From XYB2-FULL-45-11 sp964360375 (GTDB lineage: Bacteria; Patescibacteriota; Patescibacteriia; UBA9934; GWF2-40-263): a stretch of 6,431 nt of DNA. The stretch spans positions 1-6,431 of the forward strand of contig CAYHWG010000052.1 in NCBI GenBank assembly GCA_964360375.1. The letters run 5' to 3'. The notes below the pieces were generated by a model. The model saw only the letters and a list, made by a program, of their open reading frames with translations. It was not told the DNA's origin and ran no database searches. Positions 1 to 5,491 of the stretch are shown here, one piece after another (the stretch's first letter is position 1; each line of letters begins with the position of its first letter). A program made the position numbers and the translations under genes.

Positions 1-75
1 TGGTGACCCCACGGAGAATCGAACTCCGATTTGCAGGATGAGAACCTGCCGTCCTAACCGCTAGACGATGAGGCC
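1..75 (-). tRNA. tRNA-Glu (anticodon CTC)
   Basis: The minus strand folds into a complete cloverleaf of 75 bases including an encoded CCA end (TGG at 1-3 on the plus strand). The acceptor stem GGCCTCA pairs with TGGGGTC using two G-U pairs. The D stem is GTCT/GGAC. The anticodon stem GCAGG/CCTGC closes a seven-base loop TTCTCAT, which puts CTC at positions 34-36 and so reads the glutamate codon GAG. The T stem CGGAG/CTCCG carries the loop TTCGATT, and the variable loop is only four bases. It is separated from the upstream minus-strand gene by a terminator and has its own promoter, so it is probably transcribed alone or together with whatever lies beyond the window edge. Confidence 0.95.
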
Positions 76-103
76 GAATTTTATTTTTTTGTCGATCGGC
101 ACA

Positions 104-132
104 AGAATAGCAATGAATAGGAAAATAATCAA
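104..132 (-). promoter_or_regulatory. sigma70-type promoter of tRNA-Glu
   Basis: On the minus strand a -35 box TTGATT (127-132) and a -10 box TATTCT (104-109) are separated by exactly 17 bases. Transcription would start near position 97, leaving a 5' leader of about 20 bases before the tRNA. The site lies between the terminator of the upstream gene and the tRNA, where a promoter is needed. Confidence 0.7.
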
Positions 133-160
133 GCGTTGATTTCTGGACAAGTGCGCTTAC

Positions 161-191
161 AAAAAGAAAAAACACATCGTTTTGATGTGTT
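161..191 (-). terminator. intrinsic terminator of the minus-strand hypothetical gene
   Basis: Read on the minus strand, an 8-bp perfect stem AACACATC/GATGTGTT (184-191 with 171-178) with a five-base loop is followed by a U-rich run, TTTTCTTTTT (161-170). The stem is AT-rich but the U-tract is strong. The TAA stop codon of the gene (190-192) overlaps the first bases of the stem, so there is almost no 3' untranslated region. Confidence 0.85.
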
Positions 192-1380
192 AGAAATAGT
201 ATTCGGCCGAGCCAACACTCTTTTGAGGTCGCGTGTCTGGATCCGGAGTTTTCGGGTAGACGAGTTTCAACATGAGATCAATTGCGAACGGAACTTCCAC
301 ATCTCGATAACACGCGCGTTCGTCGCTCCCATACTGCCGAATGAACAAGGTCAGTTCTTCCAGAGTGAGTGGCCTACCGATTTCTTTGCTCAGTTCATGC
401 GCATGTTTGATCTTACCAAATGCGAGATCTTGCGCATATCCATTTTCGATTGCAGTATGCAAGGCTGTCGCATACCGAGACGACAAGTGACAGAGTTGGC
501 GCAACAGCCGAATACGCTCATTTGCATTTCCACCATTCGGACGTGTGTACCAGCAATCCGCGAGCAACAGTTTCAGATGACGCTCGGTCACCGAAATGTT
601 CCACGTCTTTGTCATGGTTTCGAAGAGGTTGTTTTCACCATGACGAGCAGCTTCATTGATACAGGTCCGTTTGTCCGACTCGGATCCATGACCTGTAAGG
701 AATTCGATCGCAAGGACATTTGTGTCCACAGACAATCGATTTTCGGTCATGTGCCTTACGATGAAAGTGCGTATGCGACGAATTTCCGGTTCGGTCAAAT
801 CGCGCTCGAGCAAGACGGTACAATCTTTGATAAGAGCAAAGTTGATGTCTTCGATTGCCAGTGCAAGCACATGCTTGATCCTGCGTTTTACCTGGTGCAC
901 GTACTTCTTCATCCTGATGGAGAAGTCCAGAGTTTTTTCCGTCTTTTGATTCGATAATGCATCGAGATCACCGAGCGCATGCTGATAGCATTCGATTGCA
1001 TCACCCAGCTTGCGGACTTCAAGCGCGTGATTTCCAGCCTGCAGGTAGTGATACCACTCGACTCCGCGTTTGCACGCAGAAAGAAAGTTGACACTTCCGA
1101 CGCGGATTGCATGAGCACGTTTGAAGAATCTTATTGGAGGACGCTTATCGTATGCTCCGTAGTAGTCAGAAGCGATTCCGTGTTTGTGTGTCCGATCCAT
1201 CTGCTCTGCCCATGAGAGCAGAAGATCATCGATGACAACGCCACGTACATCGAGTTCAACGAGTTTTTTGATCATCTCATCAGCCCAGACGGTGTCGACG
1301 CCACTTGCAAGCGGATCGAGTTTGATGACTTCGCGCAATTGCGCTTCAGACAGTTGTTGCAAAAGGGCGATGTCGTGCAT
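190..1380 (-). CDS. Hypothetical protein, probably alpha-helical with a TPR-like segment
   Basis: I do not recognise this 396-residue protein. It is soluble: there is no signal peptide and no membrane segment. It looks helical throughout. Residues about 109-140 (WYHYLQAGNHALE... then GDAIECYQHAL) resemble one tetratricopeptide-type helical hairpin, and later segments such as INEAARHGENNL and LHTAIENGYAQD have the spacing of helical-repeat proteins, so an alpha-solenoid that binds other proteins is a reasonable inference. The start is taken at the ATG at 1380, because AGGAGA lies at a good distance before it; an in-frame ATG 13 codons upstream (1419) has no such site. It is the only gene in the left half, is divergent from the antiporter gene, and ends inside a terminator, so it is probably a single-gene transcript. 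A 273-residue open frame on the opposite strand is its shadow. Confidence 0.85.
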   Translation of the reverse strand: MHDIALLQQLSEAQLREVIKLDPLASGVDTVWADEMIKKLVELDVRGVVIDDLLLSWAEQMDRTHKHGIASDYYGAYDKRPPIRFFKRAHAIRVGSVNFLSACKRGVEWYHYLQAGNHALEVRKLGDAIECYQHALGDLDALSNQKTEKTLDFSIRMKKYVHQVKRRIKHVLALAIEDINFALIKDCTVLLERDLTEPEIRRIRTFIVRHMTENRLSVDTNVLAIEFLTGHGSESDKRTCINEAARHGENNLFETMTKTWNISVTERHLKLLLADCWYTRPNGGNANERIRLLRQLCHLSSRYATALHTAIENGYAQDLAFGKIKHAHELSKEIGRPLTLEELTLFIRQYGSDERACYRDVEVPFAIDLMLKLVYPKTPDPDTRPQKSVGSAEYYF

Positions 1381-1386
1381 GAATGG

Positions 1387-1392
1387 TCTCCT
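1387..1392 (-). promoter_or_regulatory. Shine-Dalgarno site deciding the start at 1380
   Basis: The minus strand reads AGGAGA, then CCATTC, then ATG. This is one of only two clear Shine-Dalgarno sites in the window, and it favours the ATG at 1380 over the upstream in-frame ATG at 1419. Confidence 0.75.
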
Positions 1393-1420
1393 GAAAGTGG
1401 TGAAAGCACTGACAACCAAT

Positions 1421-1448
1421 AGACTACAGGAAGGGGAGGAGTCGTCAA
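1421..1448 (-). promoter_or_regulatory. possible promoter of the minus-strand hypothetical gene
   Basis: On the minus strand a good -35 box TTGACG (1443-1448) is followed after 16 bases by a poor -10 box TAGTCT (1421-1426). The position, about 40-70 bases before the start codon, is sensible, but the -10 match is weak. Confidence 0.35.
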
Positions 1449-1481
1449 GTTACGTGTGGAGGGTTCTAAAATTCATATTTT

Positions 1482-1591
1482 TGTCATTACGAGGAGTTAT
1501 ACGACGAAGCAATCCTTGTATTTTTGGAGAAAAGATTGCTTCGTCGTCGATGACCCGCTTACCGGCAGGCAGGCTCCTCCTCGCAATGACA
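1482..1591. repeat. Dispersed inverted-repeat element, copy 1 (110 bp)
   Basis: Outer arms TGTCATTACGAGGAG (1482-1496) and CTCCTCGCAATGACA (1577-1591) are inverted repeats with one mismatch. Inner arms ACGACGAAGCAATC (1501-1514) and GATTGCTTCGTCGT (1534-1547) are a perfect inverted repeat around a variable loop. A second copy in the same orientation lies at 5380-5479. Between the right inner and right outer arm, this copy carries about 25 bases that replace a six-base stretch of copy 2 and include the GC-rich motif CCGGCAGGCAGG. No convincing target-site duplication flanks it. It lies between two divergent genes, just upstream of the antiporter promoter. The core resembles intergenic repeats I know from several bacterial groups, including Patescibacteria; whether it moves, as a MITE would, is not shown here. 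Confidence 0.9.
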
Positions 1592-1619
1592 CAATTTGGA
1601 GTTTTAAAACGGTCTCGTG

Positions 1620-1628
1620 TGATATAAT
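1620..1628 (+). promoter_or_regulatory. Extended -10 promoter of the antiporter gene
   Basis: TGATATAAT is a perfect extended -10 element (TGn plus TATAAT at 1623-1628). No good -35 box sits at 16-18 bases; the nearest candidate, TTGGAG at 1596-1601, is 21 bases away. Extended -10 promoters often work without a -35 box. The expected transcription start is at about 1635, which is the A of the start codon, so the mRNA would have no or almost no leader. Confidence 0.7.
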
Positions 1629-1634
1629 TCTTTT

Positions 1635-3311
1635 ATGCTTCTTCAACATCTTTTTTTTGAGATTGGAATTGTGTTTGTCATCGCTGCACTTACAGCGATG
1701 TTGGTTCATCGTCTTCGATTGCCGCTTATCATCGCGTATATTGTGACGGGAGTGATTGCTGGGCCGAGTTTATTTTCGCTTACAAAAAATTCAGAGGTAT
1801 TTCAAGTCATGTCGGAAATCGGCGTGGCGTTTTTATTGTTTACTGTTGGTCTTGGGTTGAACTGGAGAAACGTCAAAGATGTCGGTGGAGTCGCGTTTGC
1901 CACAGGAGTCGGACAAGTGGTGTTCACGAGCGTGATCGGATTCGGTGTGGCGATGTTGCTTGGATTCACCCCAATTGTGAGTGTGTATCTTGCGATCGCG
2001 TTTACGTTTGCATCCACAATTATTGTTGTAAAATTTCTCACAGACAAAGAGGATACGGATTCACTGTACGGTCGCATTAGTATCGGTTTTCTTCTTGTGC
2101 AAGATTTTTTAGCGATGTTGATTCTTCTTGGGCTCAACGCGATGAAATCCGGGATTCCTCTTGATCAGGTTTTTACAAGTTCGATTTTGAAAGCAATCAT
2201 TTTGATTCCGCTTCTTTGGCTTGTGTCGACGAAGATTCTTCCGACCGTTCTTTCGTACGTGGCTAAATCGCAAGAATTATTATTCGTTTTCGCGATCGGT
2301 TGGTGTTTTTTGATTGCGAATATTTTGTCGTATTTTGGATTTGGGATTGAAATCGGTTCGCTCATCGCCGGTATCACGCTTTCCGGTTCATTTTATCATC
2401 GGGAAATTACCGCGCGTGTGCGACCACTTCGTGATTTTTTTCTCATCATTTTTTTTATCGTTCTTGGAACCCAACTGAGTTTTGTCGGACTCTCAACCAT
2501 GATCGTGCCGATCATTTGTTTTACGCTTTTCATCCTGATCGGCAATCCGTTTATTGTTCTTGTGATCATGCGCTCACTTGGATATCACCCGCGCACGGGA
2601 TTTCTTGCTGGAACAACCGTTGCACAAATTTCTGAATTTTCTTTTATTATCATTGCAGCTGGTATTGCCTCCGGTCAATTGCCTGAATCTATTTTGGGAC
2701 TTGTCACAACGGTTGGATTACTCACGATTGCCGCAAGTTCCTATCTCATTGAGCATAATGAGCGTATTTATGACGCATTTCATCCGTTTTTCCGTTTGTT
2801 TGAACCAAAAAAGATTCTTGCTTCCGAATTGCGTAAAGCACATGAGCCCGTTCAGATTTTGTTGTTTGGATTTCATCGGACTGGGTCGGTTCTGCTAAAT
2901 TCGATCCAAAAAATGTCCACCGGGAAAAAATCTTTTACGGTTGTGGACTTTGATCCGCAAGTGACACGCGAGCTTGCAGAGTGTGGCATTCCATCGCTTT
3001 ACGGGGATGTCGGTGATGAAAATTTTCTCGAGGAAATTCGTGCGGATAAATCCAAACTCATTCTTTCAACGATTCCAGATGCAGCCGTGAGTTCAACACT
3101 TCTCGTTTATTTGCGATCAAAACAGTTTGCTGGTTCGGTCGTCGTTTCTGTTCACACACATGAAGAAGCGGAACGCGCTTATTCGCTCGGAGCAACCTAT
3201 GTGATCGTTCCAAGTTTTTTGAGTGGAAAAAAGATCGCTGAGTTGTTGCAAGAGACAAAGATCAAGAAATCCGCTTGGCAAAAATTGCGTACGACTTCTA
3301 TTTCGGATTAA
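1635..3311 (+). CDS. CPA2-family monovalent cation/proton antiporter with RCK (TrkA-N) domain, KefB/KefC-like
   Basis: This 558-residue inner-membrane protein should exchange K+ or Na+ for H+ and help control cytoplasmic pH and cation content. Residues 1 to about 385 form many hydrophobic segments typical of the Na+/H+ exchanger fold. They include LIIAYIVTGVIAGP (31-44), a family hallmark, and GFLLVQD (Q156, D157), which matches the QD motif of KefB/KefC-type K+/H+ antiporters. From about residue 403 a cytoplasmic Rossmann domain begins. GFHRTG (412-417) is the nucleotide-binding loop, with the middle glycine of the usual GxGxxG replaced by histidine, and D438 ends the second strand where an acidic residue that would bind the ribose is expected. 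The length is close to the roughly 600 residues of KefB/KefC; no TrkA-C domain follows. There is no Shine-Dalgarno site before the ATG. The next gene follows after 15 bases, so they are probably cotranscribed. The exact cation cannot be told from sequence. Confidence 0.93.
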   Translation: MLLQHLFFEIGIVFVIAALTAMLVHRLRLPLIIAYIVTGVIAGPSLFSLTKNSEVFQVMSEIGVAFLLFTVGLGLNWRNVKDVGGVAFATGVGQVVFTSVIGFGVAMLLGFTPIVSVYLAIAFTFASTIIVVKFLTDKEDTDSLYGRISIGFLLVQDFLAMLILLGLNAMKSGIPLDQVFTSSILKAIILIPLLWLVSTKILPTVLSYVAKSQELLFVFAIGWCFLIANILSYFGFGIEIGSLIAGITLSGSFYHREITARVRPLRDFFLIIFFIVLGTQLSFVGLSTMIVPIICFTLFILIGNPFIVLVIMRSLGYHPRTGFLAGTTVAQISEFSFIIIAAGIASGQLPESILGLVTTVGLLTIAASSYLIEHNERIYDAFHPFFRLFEPKKILASELRKAHEPVQILLFGFHRTGSVLLNSIQKMSTGKKSFTVVDFDPQVTRELAECGIPSLYGDVGDENFLEEIRADKSKLILSTIPDAAVSSTLLVYLRSKQFAGSVVVSVHTHEEAERAYSLGATYVIVPSFLSGKKIAELLQETKIKKSAWQKLRTTSISD

Positions 3312-3326
3312 TTTGTTGATTTTTGT

Positions 3327-3995
3327 ATGATTAAATTGATCTTACCCGATTTGCATATACTGACACAGCATGATTCAAACGTGTCTGCATTTGTGGCTCA
3401 ACAGTTTAAGAAAGGGTATGGAGAAGCCTTCGATGAACGTGTAAAAAATTTGCGACGCGATATGCCCGAAGATGAAAATTATTGTTATGCGATTGAGGAA
3501 GCGGTGAAGCGCGAAGTCAAATCTGTCGCGCGTCAAGTGTTGACAAGCGCGCATGTGATGCATGGTTTGCAAAATACACTCCGATTTTCTTTTGCCATTT
3601 TGAAAAAAATAGACGCACTTGTGTATGTGATTCATGATGGAGCTCATCGCGTTTTTCACATGGGCGTAAATGGACCATTAAGGGGTGTGGAAGAAATTCT
3701 AGAAAATGATTTGTCATATGAGGCAAAATACGCTATAAAAAAAGAAGACTCAACGCCGGAGAATCAACCAATTCACGTGATTCGGTTACCGGTCACTTCT
3801 CTTGATCGAGTGGTCGTTTTAAATGACTCTGCACAAGAACATCTTCCGGAAGAAGTTCTTTATCGATTCTTAGAATCAAAACACATGGTCGAGGATCTTG
3901 CTCAAGAACTGGAATTACAAGCAAATGTGATGAGACGTGATTCCTGGCTCCATCAAGAAAACGAGATCGGAGTTTTGCTGCTAGACATTGCTTAA
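3327..3995 (+). CDS. Hypothetical protein (222 aa), possible degenerate GAF-like domain
   Basis: I cannot assign this soluble protein to a family. It starts 15 bases after the antiporter stop codon without a Shine-Dalgarno site, so it is probably in the same transcript. Residues 40-80 are charged and helical. Residues about 97-115 (LVYVIHDGAHRVFHMG) look like two beta strands. The segment from about 148 to 200 (strand, strand, then FLESKHMVEDLAQELELQ) resembles the end of a GAF-type sensor domain with its closing helix, but this is only a pattern impression. It does not look like the flavodoxin-like partners KefF/KefG, because no flavin-binding loop is visible. Its position suggests, but does not prove, a role linked to the antiporter. 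Confidence 0.8.
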   Translation: MIKLILPDLHILTQHDSNVSAFVAQQFKKGYGEAFDERVKNLRRDMPEDENYCYAIEEAVKREVKSVARQVLTSAHVMHGLQNTLRFSFAILKKIDALVYVIHDGAHRVFHMGVNGPLRGVEEILENDLSYEAKYAIKKEDSTPENQPIHVIRLPVTSLDRVVVLNDSAQEHLPEEVLYRFLESKHMVEDLAQELELQANVMRRDSWLHQENEIGVLLLDIA

Positions 3996-4015
3996 ATTCA
4001 TTCAAGAATAATTAT

Positions 4016-4618
4016 ATGAGCGGAGAACGTGGACAAGGATATCCAATAGTTCCAGGACGAGAGAGTGCTGCTAAAGCTTTTGATGCATCACACAATGCTC
4101 GACGAGAGGATCGTGCGGCACAAGGAAATAGAGAACGTGGAATTAGATTGTCGGAATCAGAGAGAAAACAGATTGAGGAGGCTGGATTGAAAGCAGATGC
4201 AGAATCAGCCGCAAGAAAACAAACCGCAGAACGAGATCGTGCACTTAAAGGACAACAAGATGTTCAGGCGGCCTCAAATCGTGCTCACGAGATAGCAGCG
4301 AATTTAACAAGACCTAGATCTGAGCGTGTTGTCGATACGAGTGTTCGTGAATTATCTCCTCAGCAGGCTGCAGAATTGAGAGGAAAATTAGGTGCTGAAA
4401 AACCCCCTCAATCATCTATTGATCAAAATGCGGGAAAGTTTAAAGCAATCACGCCGGACATGCTGAAGGCAGCACAAGAAGGTCGTCTGAGTCCTGATGG
4501 ATCCATTATGAAAGAAGTGAGCCCATTATCAGTGAATGATGATACAAAAACGGATCGTCAGCCTCCTGCACAACAACCGCCAAAGAAAAAAGGTTTTTTT
4601 GCTGGATTATTTGGATAA
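4016..4618 (+). CDS. Hypothetical charged, probably disordered protein with basic-hydrophobic C-terminal tail
   Basis: This 200-residue protein is rich in Arg, Glu, Ala and Gln and contains no cysteine or tryptophan. Residues 15-95 are almost wholly charged or Ala/Gln and could form a long helix or coiled coil. Residues 125-190 are rich in Pro, Ser, Gln and Asp and look disordered. The protein ends in KKKGFFAGLFG (190-200), a lysine patch followed by a short hydrophobic stretch that could bind a membrane or a partner protein. The start is the ATG at 4016, 20 bases after the preceding stop codon, with no Shine-Dalgarno site. Arginine is often encoded by AGA here (about 7 codons), whereas the antiporter uses almost only CGN, which could reflect a different origin or low expression. 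No homolog is recognised. No terminator is visible before the heat-shock promoter that begins 9 bases after its stop codon. Confidence 0.75.
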   Translation: MSGERGQGYPIVPGRESAAKAFDASHNARREDRAAQGNRERGIRLSESERKQIEEAGLKADAESAARKQTAERDRALKGQQDVQAASNRAHEIAANLTRPRSERVVDTSVRELSPQQAAELRGKLGAEKPPQSSIDQNAGKFKAITPDMLKAAQEGRLSPDGSIMKEVSPLSVNDDTKTDRQPPAQQPPKKKGFFAGLFG

Positions 4619-4627
4619 ATTTTGCTG

Positions 4628-4657
4628 TTGACACAAAAATAGTTAGCACTCTATAAT
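4628..4657 (+). promoter_or_regulatory. sigma70-type promoter of hrcA-grpE
   Basis: A perfect -35 box TTGACA (4628-4633) and a perfect -10 box TATAAT (4652-4657) are 18 bases apart. This is the strongest promoter in the window. Transcription should begin near 4664, about 14 bases before the hrcA ATG. The -10 box lies exactly in the spacer of the CIRCE operator, so bound HrcA would block RNA polymerase. Confidence 0.92.
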
Positions 4658-4669
4658 GCAGAGTGCTAA
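4643..4669 (+). promoter_or_regulatory. CIRCE operator (HrcA binding site)
   Basis: The site reads TTAGCACTC (4643-4651), nine bases (4652-4660), then GAGTGCTAA (4661-4669), a perfect match to the CIRCE consensus. CIRCE is the established operator of the heat-shock repressor HrcA, and the gene directly downstream is hrcA, so autoregulation follows. The left arm overlaps the promoter spacer and the right arm covers the expected transcription start. No second copy was found elsewhere in the window. Confidence 0.97.
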
Positions 4670-4677
4670 TTTGTTTT

Positions 4678-5373
4678 ATGGAACAGCGTCAAGCGAATTT
4701 ATTGCGTCTTATTATAGACGACTACATAAAAACCGCAGAACCGGTTGGTTCGAAGTATCTCGTTCTGACGTATCAACTGGGTATTTCTTCGGCGACAGTA
4801 CGAAGTGAAATGAGTTTACTTGAGGAAGAAGGATATCTGCGACACGCGTATACATCGTCTGGAAGGATTCCGACCGAAAAGGCGTATCAATATTATTTGA
4901 AAGAGATTTTGGGAAAAGGAGTTGATTTGGAAGAAGAGTCAGAATTTGGAAATATGCCGCATGAATCCAATAAAGAAATTGCATTGAAAGCGATTGCCAA
5001 ACGTCTCGTGCAAATTTCCGGTGAGACGGCAATTCTCGCGTTCGATCAAAATTCGAATCATGTCACCGGTGTTTCTAATTTATTTTTAAAACCAGAATTT
5101 CAGGATTCCGTTTCCGCACTCGGCGAACTTGTGGATCAATTCGATGCAGTCGTGTCCGATTTATTTGATCGCGCTTCAAGCAAGCCTCAAGTGTTTATCG
5201 GATCCGCGAATCCGTTCGGTGATCAAATGACGACCATTATTGTCCGATACGATTTTTCAAATACGGAAGGAGGCATTCTCGGGCTTGTGGGACCGATGCG
5301 TATGGATTATGCGCGCAACCTCGCACTCCTTGCAGCTGCACAAAAAATCATTCAAGAATTTAACGAGGAATAA
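4678..5373 (+). CDS. hrcA: Heat-inducible transcription repressor HrcA, short form
   Basis: HrcA binds CIRCE and represses chaperone genes; GroEL-type chaperones normally help keep it active. The N-terminal winged helix is well preserved: EPVGSKYL (21-28), ISSATVRSEM (36-45, recognition helix) and TSSGRIPTEKAYQYY (59-73). The C-terminal GAF-like part is also present, with FLKPEFQDS (136-144) and the signature GPMRMDY (205-211). The protein has only 231 residues instead of about 340. By comparison with the Bacillus subtilis protein as I recall it, about 110 residues are missing between residues 123 and 128, corresponding to the inserted dimerisation domain and part of the GAF region. The start is the ATG at 4678. 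An in-frame GTG at 4663 lies inside CIRCE at the transcription start and is unlikely to be used. There is no Shine-Dalgarno site. Confidence 0.95.
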   Translation: MEQRQANLLRLIIDDYIKTAEPVGSKYLVLTYQLGISSATVRSEMSLLEEEGYLRHAYTSSGRIPTEKAYQYYLKEILGKGVDLEEESEFGNMPHESNKEIALKAIAKRLVQISGETAILAFDQNSNHVTGVSNLFLKPEFQDSVSALGELVDQFDAVVSDLFDRASSKPQVFIGSANPFGDQMTTIIVRYDFSNTEGGILGLVGPMRMDYARNLALLAAAQKIIQEFNEE

Positions 5374-5379
5374 TTTAAT

Positions 5380-5479
5380 TGTCATTGCGAGGGAGTTACA
5401 CGACCGAAGCAATCTTTTCGAATCGACATCGCATCAAAAAGATTGCTTCGTCGTCGGGTGCCTCCTCCTCGCAATGACA
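5380..5479. repeat. Dispersed inverted-repeat element, copy 2 (100 bp), inside hrcA-grpE
   Basis: Outer arms TGTCATTGCGAGG (5380-5392) and CCTCGCAATGACA (5467-5479) are a perfect 13-bp inverted repeat. Inner arms GAAGCAATCTTTT (5406-5418) and AAAAGATTGCTTC (5437-5449) are also perfect. The arms match the copy at 1482-1591 with few changes, while the central loop is unrelated. It fills nearly the whole gap between the hrcA stop codon and the grpE start, which lies 12 bases after the element. No U-tract follows, so it is not a standard terminator, but the transcript would form a long hairpin between the two genes. Confidence 0.92.
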
Positions 5480-5491
5480 CATTGAAACTTT

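Noticed and set aside
136..957. 273-codon open frame on the plus strand
   Set aside because: It lies opposite the minus-strand gene at 190-1380, which has a ribosome binding site, a terminator at its stop codon and a more natural protein composition. The plus-strand frame also runs through that terminator.
1381..1419. Upstream ATG at 1419 as the start of the minus-strand hypothetical gene
   Set aside because: There is no ribosome binding site before it, while AGGAGA lies correctly before the ATG at 1380.
1482..1591. CRISPR-like repeat unit
   Set aside because: The repeat occurs as single, widely separated elements with internal inverted arms, not as a regular array with spacers, and no cas gene is present.
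4585..4605. Terminator at the end of the 4016-4618 gene
   Set aside because: The run of A followed by T here encodes the lysine and phenylalanine residues of the protein tail and leaves no room for a loop or a GC-containing stem.
4663..4677. GTG at 4663 as the start of hrcA, adding five residues
   Set aside because: The GTG lies inside the CIRCE right arm at the predicted transcription start. The ATG at 4678 gives MEQRQ, matching the usual HrcA N-terminus.
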